Source of the DNA: Eublepharis macularius
Taxonomy: Eukaryota > Chordata > Lepidosauria > Squamata > Eublepharidae
Assembly (NCBI RefSeq): GCF_028583425.1
Contig: NC_072791.1
Coordinates: forward strand, 43,717,368-43,781,367
Reading direction: 5' to 3'
Length of the DNA stretch: 64,000 nucleotides
Made by a program: the position numbers and the translations under genes. Below the pieces are notes generated by a model. It saw only the letters and a list, made by a program, of their open reading frames with translations, did not search any database and had not been told where the DNA came from. The number at the start of each line of letters is the position of its first letter. The stretch's first letter is position 1. Of this stretch, positions 1 through 10,800 are shown piece after piece.

Positions 1-908
1 AGCATTTTCTTTGCAGCCACTCAGGGACACCATTTTTCCCACCACACCAATTGCTTTTTGTGTTTTTTAAAATAGTTGAACGATGTTTATTCAGGAATAA
101 GAGACTGTATTATAAGGTCAACCATGTAAAAATAAAAACAAAATAGCGCGCTCACTCAGCCAGAGGTTAAAAAACCAGTATACTGGGTGGGGGGAAGGTT
201 CAGCATTTTTTTAAAAAAGATTACTTTTACTTTCTCATACACAACACCTGGTAGCCTGTAATCCAAATGGATATTTCTCTCTATTGCTTCTCAGAGCAAA
301 AAAAACCATCCTGGAAAACAAGAATTTGTTTAGCTGAATGAATCCAAAAGCATTTCGGCTACATTTTATATTGGCCAAAAGTTTAGAAATAAGTCAATGG
401 AAAGAGGAATATTGCCCAGCAGCGCTCAATTAGTCTTTAGCAGACAGGGAACATAATCAAGCATGTCTGCTCAGAAGTAAGTCCTATTTTACTCAGTGGA
501 GTTCACTCCCAGGAAAGTAGTCTTATGTGTGCAGGCAGTATCTACTAAACAGCAGAATTTAATGGCTGTGGAATCTAAATTGTGCGTGTGTGCTTGATCA
601 AATCTGGCAAGGTCAGATTTCACCTTTGACTCTAGCAGCTGTGATTAAAAAAAACTTGACTTTGATCAAGAGGAGTTCCAAGATCAATACACAGAACAAC
701 ATATGAAATATCTTTGCTACAGAGCCAAAATGGGCATATGTCAGTTTAAACAGTTTATGGCTCAAAGAGATTCTCAGGATGGACAGGGTGGCATTACCAG
801 GAGTATTTAAAATTTACATTTGTTTGGTACCTATATGGTGCCTCTGTAGGACAGTTAGCAGTGCCCCCCATCTAAATTGGTCTTCCGTTGTAGAGGCTGT
901 TTTACACA

Positions 909-930
909 TGCACACGCACACACACACACA
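909..930. repeat. (CA)n microsatellite
   Basis: A short run of CA dinucleotides interrupted once by G, in otherwise unremarkable intergenic DNA. Confidence 0.8.
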
Positions 931-1402
931 ATTCTATAATGGATCTCTCACCACTCCACATGGTTGTGCCCTTAGTAATTTGAAGATTGCAAGCTAAGTC
1001 TGACATCCTGTACGCTCATGCATAGGACGGGGCTATAAAGGGGTTATGGAACCTTGAGAAGTAGCAAAGAGACCTTTCTGTTTGAGAGCTAGACAAATTC
1101 CATAGAGTGGGGAGAACCTTGAAAAAGCATTGTCTGATCAACATTTAGAAAGGCAATCTGGGTACTGGGAAAACTGGTTTCAAGTCTTTGTTCTGTTGCT
1201 AGGCACTCCATTTCTGTTTCTCTGCTGCTAAAACTACTTGGAAAATTTTGTTCCTTGTTGATAAGTGATGTTTACAGCAGCTGAGTTTGGGTTGTTTAAT
1301 GATTTTTTGGATTTCTATTTGAACCGTTGATTGGCTTCATGATTTCAAATATTATGTGAGCTGCTTCAAGCAGTTCTGTCCTGGAGATGCAGCAAAGAAA
1401 TA

Positions 1403-2067
1403 TCTATAATAATAAAAGGATCTGCCTGTCTGTGGCAGACATCACTCATCAGAAAATGAAGCTAAAAAATTCAAAATTGGCCACTACTGTCAGGATGCAT
1501 GTGGGAGTGGCAGTGTCAAACATGAAGGGAATCAGAACAACCTGGCCCACATAATCTGCAGACTCCCCTCCACATACACACTATTTTTTGCATAGAAATG
1601 TTGTCTCTAGCAGGTGTAACTCATCAGAAAATAAAGCTGGGGGTCTCATCCTTGACCAGCATATCCAGGGGATATCCAATGGGACCTGTAGTTCTAAAAA
1701 TGAAGGGAGCATAAACATCCTGGCCCATGTTACCTCCAGCGAGCCCTCCCCCCCCATCTCCTTGCTATTTGCAAAGGAAGCAAAGGAGCTTTGTTTGCGG
1801 CAGGCACAAGTCCTCAGAAAATGAAGTCAGGAGCCCCCAAAGTGGCCACCAGCTTCAGGATGAGGATGGGTTCTTGTAGTGGCCAGAATGACGTGAACTG
1901 GAATGTCCTGGCATAATTTAGCTCCCAAACATCCTTCTGGTATTTGCAATGAAAGCAGATGTTTATTCCTGAGAAGCCTGCAAGCACAGGCAGCACAGGA
2001 AAAGGGAAAATATCCCATCCTTTACAAAAGAAAGTGGATTTAAAAACCTTGTTGAACTATTAAGAGT
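1403..2067 (+). mobile_element. Body of composite repeat, copy 1 (about 3 tandem units)
   Basis: Three diverged units of about 180-190 bp run from about 1430, 1608 and 1797. Each carries the same landmarks in order: AACTCATCAGAAAATGAAGC, a TGGCCACC-like block, a TGTAGTGNCAAAAATGAAGG-like block, CATCCTGGCCCA, and a CTATTTGCAAAGGAA-like block. The left edge reads TCTATAATAATAAAAGG, which resembles the 5' terminus of some vertebrate Helitrons (TC start, AT-rich). The same body recurs at 25640-26175. Assignment to Helitron is an inference; no transposase or clear CTRR end was seen. Confidence 0.55.
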
Positions 2068-2275
2068 CAGTGTGGAGCAGTGGTTAGTGTTGACTAAGAG
2101 GCCCAGGTTCAAATTTTACCTCTGCCACAGAAACATATTGAATGACTTTGAGCCACTCACGTATTCTCAGCCTAACCTACCTCATAGGGTTGTTGGGAGG
2201 ATGAACTGGAGTGGAGGATAGGAGAATGATATAAACTGCTTTGGGTCCTCATTGGGGAGAAAGGCGAGGTACAGC
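2068..2275 (+). mobile_element. tRNA-derived SINE, type B (joined to composite repeat)
   Basis: It has a GTGGAGCAGTGGTTAGTG start, an internal CAGGTTCAAATTTTACC segment like a Pol III B box, CAGCCTAACCTACCTCA, and a 3' part ending TTGGGGAGAAAGGCGAGGTA. The same arrangement appears in about ten other copies in this window. It follows the tandem-unit body without a gap. Confidence 0.75.
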
Positions 2276-2889
2276 ATTTGTTATAAATCTAATTTTGGCT
2301 ACAATTCACAAAAAAGGGTGATTGCTCCGGCTGTTGCTTCATCCCATATAGCTGCAACACTTTTGGCAGGAAGCAGAACTTCTCATTCAGTATTCAAACT
2401 ATTTTTAAATAGTGCAAGTGTAGCAAACTATGGGTCTGGCAAATGCAGCGAGTGGGCACACCTCTAGTACTAAATAAGTCAATAGCAATAATTATATTTT
2501 GGTTCTTTGTAAAGTTTTTCATCATGATTAAAAGGCAAGATATAAATTTTTAAATAAAAAAATAAAATGTTAATTAAAAGTCTCTGAAGGAGGTAGTGGA
2601 TTTTGGAGATCTCATCCCACCCTACACACATAGCATTTATGTGCTCAATGGTCTTATGCCTAAAAAAAATGGCATCGTTCATCCAAAAATTCACAATTTC
2701 AGAACACAGCAACCCCATGCAAGAGCAAGTGGCAGGGGGCGGGGAAGTACAGGTTTTGTAATATTTGAATCTCTCTGCAGCTGAAATGAATTTGGAGGGG
2801 AAATTTTCTGTTGTTCTCAGCTTTTGAACTTGCATATTGACATCAAGATCAGGGAATCAGAATTTGAATGTCTTATTAGAATTAAGTTC

Positions 2890-3270
2890 TGTATTGGGGT
2901 CCCTGGGTTTGAGGATCCGGTGGGCATCTTTGGAATTCTGAAAACAGAGACTGGGTATCGCCACAAAATAGCTGCTGCCTGGAGAGGGAATCACAAAATG
3001 GCTGCCATGGGATGCTGGTGCCAATCACATCATGCTGAGGAGGTTGCAAGCCAAGCATCCTCCTACAATGAATGCAGCTATTGAGTGGATGCTCTCTGCA
3101 GACACCCAGGCGAAGCCTCCTGGGTTCTTCTGAAGAGTGTCCTGCTCCAATGACGTAGAGGAAAGGCTGGACCGGCTCTTTATTTCAGAGGATGCTGTGT
3201 CGAAGCAGCATGTGGGTACCAGGGCACCCATTAATGGCTTCCACGATACCCATGGGCCTTGTGTTTGAGA
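2890..3270. mobile_element. Probable degenerate hAT-like DNA transposon remnant
   Basis: It contains two CACAAAATGGCTGCC-like phrases and a right part with alternating ACCCATNNNTGG and GATACCCATGGGCC motifs. These are typical of non-autonomous hAT elements known from reptile genomes. No clean terminal inverted repeats or target duplication could be set, so the borders are approximate. Confidence 0.3.
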
Positions 3271-3715
3271 TCACTGTTCTTTGTGAATTGTCAGGTTTTT
3301 GGAGCGTTCAGCTTTTGTCTATATTGGTGCTCCACGTGTAGTGACAAATCTTGACTTAAAGAGGTTTTGGACATGTGTAAGATTTCTGTCTGCTCAAATA
3401 TTCTAAGGAAATACAGCTGTGTAATATTTTGAGATCTTATTCTCAATTGGAATAGATTCCTACCTGTGGCATTGACTTTAGCTGGGTACTACAATATGGG
3501 ATTTTGAGAAGAACATTCACCCCAATTTTAAGTGTGCAGAATTGCTGACTCAGATGTATGTGAGATGTATAGCTTGACCCTAAACAGAAGCAACTCCCAT
3601 TGAGTTCAATAGGGCTCTCTACTATGCATGCATGCATAGAATTGCAACCTTAATTTTAATCATAAAACATACCAAATGGTATGATTTCAGCTTACATGGA
3701 AGTTTTGCTTTTGAA

Positions 3716-3844
3716 CAGATTCAGGTGGGTAGCTGTGTAGGTCTGCAGTAAAAGAGCAAGATTTGGGTCCAGCAGCACTCTCAAAAGTTCAAACCTTGGA
3801 AATCGAATTGGTCTTTTAAGGTGCTACTGGACCCAAATCTTGCT
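3716..3844 (+). mobile_element. Fold-back element, family F, copy 1
   Basis: The left arm at 3755-3778 and the right arm at 3821-3844 are inverted repeats matching at 23 of 24 positions; each contains AAGATTTGGGTCC or its complement. The copy starts CAGATTCAGGTGGGTAGCTG, like other copies near 59.6 and 61.9 kb. Near-identical TGCTTTYGAA sequences flank it at 3706-3715 and 3841-3850 and may be a target duplication overlapping the arm. Confidence 0.65.
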
Positions 3845-4189
3845 TTCGAAAATGCCCTTAGGCTAGAGCCCATACACATCTTTTTTTCTTCTTTGTAAGG
3901 TGATTTTTCTACAGTTGCTTTGCCATGTGCAGCTAAGCTGTGAGGAGAATCCAACCATAGTCGCCAACTTTTTTTCTTGGATGGCTCTTCTGTCTTTAAC
4001 AACTGCATCACTTGTGACTGTAGCTGAGAGGAAAAAATAAACAGCTGAACCTTTCTCTAACAGAGACACGCATTGATAAGAAAAGCTTCGCCTGCTTATT
4101 TTGGGGGTGGGGGCGAGAACGCTGGGATCATAGGGCAACCTGAGGGCCAAACTCGGCTTGTGAGATTCCTCTTACAAGACTTCAGAGGG

Positions 4190-4758
4190 CGAGGGAGAAA
4201 GAGGGCAGTGTTTCTTTAAGAGCTCCCGGGGAAATGTTCCCGCCGTTGGAAGCCGCTCGGGGAGAGGCGCTCAGCTCCCTTGCGCTTGGGGAGCGGAGAG
4301 GGGGGCAGGCTTGCCAGTCGGAGTGCAGACTAGGGAGGAGGAAGAAGGAAAGCGAGCCGGGATCTCCTCCCCGAGGACCGCTATGGCTTTCCCGCCGGCG
4401 GGCACTGGCGCTCTGGCTCGGGGTAAGGCAGCAGCTCCTTCGAAACCCCACCGAGCGGCTCCCTAAAGCGTGGCGCGGGACCTGGAGGGGCCGTCGGGTG
4501 CAGCGGTGCCCGAGATGTGAGTGCGGAGTCCCGCGCGCAGGAGCCAGGAAGGGGCACCCGAAGCGCCGCGCCTCGCCCAGCCCAGCCGGGGATTGTTTTT
4601 CTCTCTCCGCCCCCCTGGCCCCGGGGGCGCCTCGGCTCGTTGCGGGATCAGGGCCACCTGTTACTTCCGAGCGCAGACCGAGCCTGGCTGTTACTCAGCG
4701 AGGAAGCCAAGCGGCGGAGCAGCTGCTGTGCCTCGCCTCTCCTCTCGGCTCCGGGAAA
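4190..4758 (+). promoter_or_regulatory. CpG-rich promoter and 5' UTR region of NGB
   Basis: Base composition switches sharply from AT-rich to GC- and CpG-rich near 4190, and the block continues past exon 1 to about 5030. No TATA box is seen in a suitable place; GC boxes (for example CCGCCC near 4608) are present. This fits a TATA-less CpG-island promoter. The transcription start cannot be fixed from sequence. The reading frame that enters the NGB start codon is open back to an ATG at 4234. Confidence 0.6.
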
Positions 4759-4862
4759 ATGGAGAGCGCCGGACTTTCCAGCACGGACCAAAAGCTGATT
4801 CGCGAGAGCTGGCAGAAAGTGAGCGGCAGCCCTTTGGAGCACGGCATCGTTCTCTTCACCAG
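4759..4862 (+). CDS. NGB: NGB coding exon 1
   Basis: Encodes residues 1-34 plus two bases of Arg35, covering helices A and B up to LFTR. The donor is AG|GTAAGG. The helix B Phe (B10) is residue 33. Confidence 0.95.
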
Positions 4863-7800
4863 GTAAGGCGGGCCGGGGCCGGGGCCGGGGCCGCCGCTCA
4901 GAGCACGTGCGCAAGCCTCCGAAGGGGCCGAACTAAAGCCAGACCCTGCCCGGAGTTGTCTGCGGGGAAGGGTCGGCTGGGAGGAGCTCCGTTGAGGCCT
5001 GAAATAAAAGCGCAGAGGCTTGTTGTGCCTTAAGGACAAACGGAGTTCGCTTTTGAGCCGGAGGTCTCGTCTTTAAACGAATCCAGCCTTGTTAGCCTGT
5101 TGCCGCCGAAATTGCAGAAGAGACTTGTGGTGCCCTAAAGAGGAATTTATTGTGGCATCGTCTTGAAAGAGCCACAAGGATCTTCTGCAGTTTGGGCTGC
5201 AACAGACTTACACGGGCTACCTTTCTGCAAGAGTCTAGTAGCACCTATAAGACTTCTAACTGCTACTGGACTCTTGCTCGTTTCTGCTGCTAACACGGCT
5301 ACCCATCCTGATCTACTTTTCTGCAGTTGGTCTAAATAAATGGAGTTTCCACTATCTCCTGGAACTGGGGGGGGGGGGGGGCATGCCCTTAAACACCAGG
5401 GATGTGTGGCAACTCGAGGGCCCTGCTGTTCACCTGAATTACAGTTTGTAAGACTTGCGTGAGAAACTTCCCTCATTTATCATGATCTTTATGCTCCACA
5501 TCCCATAATTCGGGGTATTTGAGCAATGTTATGAAGAAGCTCCTTGAAGTAGGGCTATTCACATTAAACTGTGAGGATAAAATAGGGAAGGGGGAACCTG
5601 TGCATGCTGCCCTAAGGAAAGGTGTGGTGAAATCGTACTAGAGTGGGGTTTGCTTTGCTTCATATGCCTCATGCTTTTCCTGCCCAAAAAGCACTTGGGT
5701 GAAATTAAAGCATGCCGCCTGCTTGCAGAACGTCCGAAAGCCCCAGGCAATTGTATCTCCCCAACATATGCGCGTGAGTGAAAATGTGTATTTGAAGCTT
5801 ATGTGTAGAAAGTAATGCGTGTGTTAAAGCTCTTCCAACATGGGTTTTTGTTTTGTGTTGGAAAAGTGTCACATGAAGCTGCCTTGTCAGACCTTTGGTC
5901 TCCCAAGGCCAGTATCATCTGCTCTGACTGATAGCATCTCGCCAGGACCCTGGGCAGAGATCTTTTCACATCACCTGCAGCTGGATTCTTTTCAGCTGGA
6001 GATGCTTGGGATTTATTGAAGCTGGGACCGTTGACATGCGAAGCAGGTGCTCTGCCGCTGTGCCATGGCCCCCCACTCCTAAAATGAGAAGTGCCTGGGC
6101 ACAGGAAGAGACTGCCTGGAAGCTGTACACCCGTCTGCCCTGGAAGTTCTTGCCCCCCACCCAGAGGAGAAGTTATGTTTTTGGTTACTCCCTGATGTAA
6201 GAAAGGCTCTACGCTATTTTCATGGGCTCCCAGGACTTTAAGCCATGATTTGTGAGGACTTCGTTCTGGTAGCTGTTTTTCAGTGCTGGCAATTGTGAAG
6301 AATTCAACACTGAGCATGTGCAGAATGCCTTTCCATCTTCAGTAAGTAACCACAAAGCAGAGGAAGTGTCTTCTGTGCTCGCTTGAGCTTCCAATAATAC
6401 CTTGTAGTTTTAGAAATTAAAGCATTGGGTGAATTTGGGCAGTGGAAAAAGTATACAGAGCTACGGCTGTAGCCTGGTGTCTGTGCACGTATTCAGGAGT
6501 AAGCCCTACCAATCTCAGCACTTCTAAGTAAACATGCATAGGACTGGGGAGCAAGACTTGCTGAGCTTCTCCGATGAAGCCCTGCTTTGCAGATAAGACA
6601 GCTCCAGTGAAGAGGAGAGCTGGCTTATTATGCGTGCAGTCTTTACCCTTCCCTCTGGTTTTTCCTTGTTGCTGAGCCACAGTTCCTTCTGTTTCAGGGA
6701 GCAGCAGGGCAGTTCTCTCTGGCATGTGCTCGGTCTCTGCAAAGTGTATCAGAGCGGCTCTCTAATTGCTTGTGACATGGCAATCTCCAGAGCTGAGCCC
6801 AGGCCTGGCCCTTGGGGAGAGGTTCAATTAATTCCGGGATCAGTCCCAGGACAGAGGAAATGGTGCATGTTAGAGAACAGCAGAACACCCAGTACGTGCT
6901 ATTAACCTCTGAGCTGAGAAGCAGAAGAGGAGCGAGGGCTTCGAAGGAAATGGTGATAAAAACCAAAGCAAACAACCCCTTAAATAATGCTTTTATACAG
7001 GCCTTTTGAGTGAGCAGGTGTGGTTTTCCATCCTTAGCCCACCCTTTCATCAACTCTGAATTCCCATTATACAGGTAGGAGTACTGAGGCAGAGAAGAAT
7101 CTCTTGCTTGGTGTGGATTGTGGGGTAGTTTTTCAGGTTAGTGTATTGAGGAAGTAGGGCTGTTTGATCTGTGTGTGTGGGGGGGGGGGGGTGGAATTAC
7201 ATCTCATCTGTTCCCATGAACTGTTGTTTTCAGTTCACGGCTCATCAGGTTTCCAAGAAGCGAGTCCAGCATTGTCTCCTGTAGTCTGTTGGAGGTGAAG
7301 GGCTAAATATAAACTGAGTGATGCAGAATATGGAAGAGGCTTTATTTGTATTGGTCCAGTAACTAAATTATTTTTATACATACATGGTGTTTATATGCTA
7401 TATGTGTGTGATATATATATATAGTGTTTGTGTGTGCAGGAATGACTGTGGCTCACCAGTAGAGGGGTCCCAGGTTCAATCATAAGCATCTCCAATTAAA
7501 AGGATCAGATAGTGAATGTAAGGCGTTTCCTCTCTTCCTGTCTCTAACACACACACACGCATGCACGTGCACACACAAAATGCGAGAGAGTTTTTGTTGG
7601 AGCTACAAACAGTAACATCCCTTCTTTGGAGTGGAAGTAACAAATGACCAGTGAGGATGGTATGGTTAAAAGTCTGCAAGATTTTCAAAGTTTCAGAACT
7701 AGGAGAGCAATTAGAAACTAATAAGTCACTGAGTCTAAAAACTAAAATCACTGAACTATCGGCTAAAATTTGTAACGTTCTCTGTTGCATTTATGTACTT

Positions 7801-10800
7801 TTCTTTATTTTCTTTAATAAATAATACCAAACTGTAATTTGAAGTCAGCTTCCTTTCAGCACCAGTTTTAAAAGAACCATCCGGGAGAAGACCCTTGAAA
7901 TTGTAAATCTTCCCAAGAATTCAGTCTTATGTTTATTTAGTATGGAATAGACATTAAATATACAGCCTTGTGGAGGGAAGCACTGGCATGAAAGTTTATG
8001 AAGGGAAGCTGTTCGTCACTAACCTTTTGAAATATTCTGCGTGTGTCAACAAACTAGTAGATATGGATGAGTGGGTTGACACTATAGGCATGGGTTCTGT
8101 TTATTTTTGAAGAAAGCTTTTCACAAAGTCACTCATATAAGGAAACTTAGCAATCACATGACAAAGGCAATGGGTCCTTTTATGGTAAAAGAACAGGAAG
8201 CAGTGGGCAGGAATAAGTAGATATTTTTTCCACGAGAGAAAGTATTATGAAGTATTGGAGTGGATCTAGTAGAAATTTCTGTTGATGAAAGAGGGAGCGA
8301 TTTTTCCCAGTTCCCTTCTTTCAGGCAGACTGACAACCATCTTAGGCTGTTCCTGGGGGGTCTCCATCCCTCCCCAACAGTATTTTGGGCCGCAGCTTAA
8401 AGGGGAGGACTGGGAAGTCCAGCTCCATTAATGGCAGTCTCTTCTGTCAACAGAGATTTTGTTCTGCATTCAACCCACCATTAATACCAGACCCTGGACA
8501 AATATATCATAACTCCATCAGGCCATGAACTAGATGGATCTGATCTAGCAAGGCGATTTCCTATGAAATGGTTTCCTTCTTACACGAATGTTTAGGAAAC
8601 TAATTGGCAAATGGATTTGCTGCATTATCCAGGCCCAGTTGAGTGTGATAGCTCAATTGCTTGAACCACATGATTCTTTTAGATTTTATAGCTTATTTAT
8701 TTTCATACTTTTGCAAGTATATCAACATCAGTGGGTCTACATACGTTTACTGAGAACCAATTTCAAACTGATGTATGAACCTTGCACCCTTAATGGTAAG
8801 GAGGGCTGAATGCAATGTAAGTAGAACAAAAGTTCAAGTGTTAAGAGTGACTTTTGTGAAATGTAACCTACTGCCAAAAACAAAAAAAAAAAGCTAATGT
8901 AAAATTTGGATTATGTCACAGAATGAGGGAGGGATAATGAAATTCACAAGAGCTTGAAGGTAACTGTTTTTTTATAAAGTAAAACTTTGCTTTTCCTTAT
9001 ACTTTAAAACTATTCCTGTGTTTTTAGGTTATTTTTTGGGAAGGATCTATTTTCTTGGAGAGAATTTAGAAAAGAGCAGCTCAACTAATTTGGTCTTAGA
9101 AGACAGCTGAGGATGTTTGAGTGGAAGACGCACTTTGTGAGGGAAAGGAGGCAATTTAGCATCTGTGAGGGAGTAGAGGAAATGTGTGGATGTCAATGTT
9201 TCTTTCAAAATGCTGGAAAAACAGTTGGGCAATTTTTGAGTGTCCTCAGCAAATCTTTCTTATAACAATAATAACATTCGATTTATATATTGCCCTTCAG
9301 GACAACTTAATGCTCACTCAGAGCAGTTTACAGAGTGTGTTATTATTATCCTCATGACAATCAACCTGTGAGGTGGGTGGAGCTGAGAGAGCTCTGACTG
9401 ACCCAAGGTCACCCAGACAGCTTCAAGTGGAGGAGTGTGGAATTAAACCTGTTTCTCCAGATTAGAGTCCTGCCACTCTTAACAGCTACACCAGACTGAC
9501 TCTCAGTTTGCTTACCTTTCCAGGTTCTTATCCCTCAGATTATAAGAATTTTGTTTCAGTATTTTCTTTTTAATTGTAAGCCACCTCAAGCAGGACTATG
9601 AAGAGGTGGCACAGAAATATCTTAAATAAATAATATAAATATCTAGCCTACCACATTCTATTACAGATGCCCTCTAGCAATTGTGATATCAGTGAGAGAG
9701 AAATGGATGTCAAGAAGGTTTGATCAGAGAGCCTTTGCTTGAACCAGTTCTTAGGCTTAAAGTGATGCCCCGGGTCATCTCAGAAACCAGTTTCACAAAG
9801 AGGGGAGCGGGATTGCAGGGTTGACAGGAGTCATCTAGGCCCCTCCTTAACCCAGAATGCCAGATCAACCCAAGCTGTGCAGTAACCTACTGAGGTAGTA
9901 CCCATGTTCCTTCTTATACTTGGTGTCATTGGGAAAGGATTACCAGGACAGGTTCTGCTAGAGAATAGAAAAGGAATTTTAGCAAGAATATCATCACGCT
10001 ATGTTCAGGGGAGGAGATAGCTGGCATAAAGAGAACTCACTTGTTATATTGAGTTTAAGTTGTATTTTATTATTGCTGTAAATTACAGTAGGGATTTTTA
10101 ATTGTGGTATGGTATATGAATTTATTAAATGGTATGGGAAGATGCCTTCTCAAACATCACACCGTTCCACCAGCTAGGATCTTATATGTGCAAGTCAGTT
10201 ATTGGCTGCCATTTTGGGTCACATGACTTCCAGTGCAGTGGTCCACCTGTCCTCATGTCAGGAGTTTAGCATGACACAGAGATGGGGGAGCTCACTGTCT
10301 TAGCACAAAAATGGTCATGCTAGAGCTGAATCAGAAGCAAGGAAGTTGTGATGGGGTTGCCTCTTCTCAGAAGCATGCTTGACATAAAGGAAGGTAAATG
10401 TTGAGCTGTACCAGGGATAGAAGGTATATTCTCTCCCCACCCCCCAAAATGGCCCAGTCTGCCTTTTTTGTGTTGGGCGTTCTCATGCTCTGTGAGTAAA
10501 ACTTGTGTATGAAACATCAGAATGTCCTGTGAGAAGGAAGAGAGCAGTTACCAAGGTGAAATGGAAAAACTAATAATATGTTGATTAAGTCATGCTGTTG
10601 GATGCTTTATCTTATATTTCAGGCTTTTTGATTTGGAGCCTGAACTCTTGCCCCTTTTCCAGTACAATTGCAAAAAGTTCTCTACCCCTGAGGAGTGCCT
10701 CTCATCACCTGAGTTCCTGGAACACATTAGGAAGGTGAGAGATGTAAAGTAATCCACTTGATTGCTGTTGTGAATTATACAACAAATTACCCCAATGCAG

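Larger units (their letters stand above)
1..4180. other. Upstream flank of NGB, no gene recognised
   Basis: No coding exon could be supported here on either strand. The stretch holds a composite tandem-unit repeat (about 1403-2275), a probable degenerate hAT remnant (about 2890-3270), a fold-back element (3716-3844) and AT-rich unique sequence. By human synteny the 3' end of POMT2 would be expected to the left on the + strand, so part of this could be its 3' UTR. I see no POMT2 coding sequence. Confidence 0.6.

Noticed and set aside
4463-5039. Several long open frames on both strands in the NGB CpG island
   Set aside because: GC-rich DNA has few stop codons; these overlap each other and exon 1 in other frames, with low-complexity Arg/Pro/Ala content.
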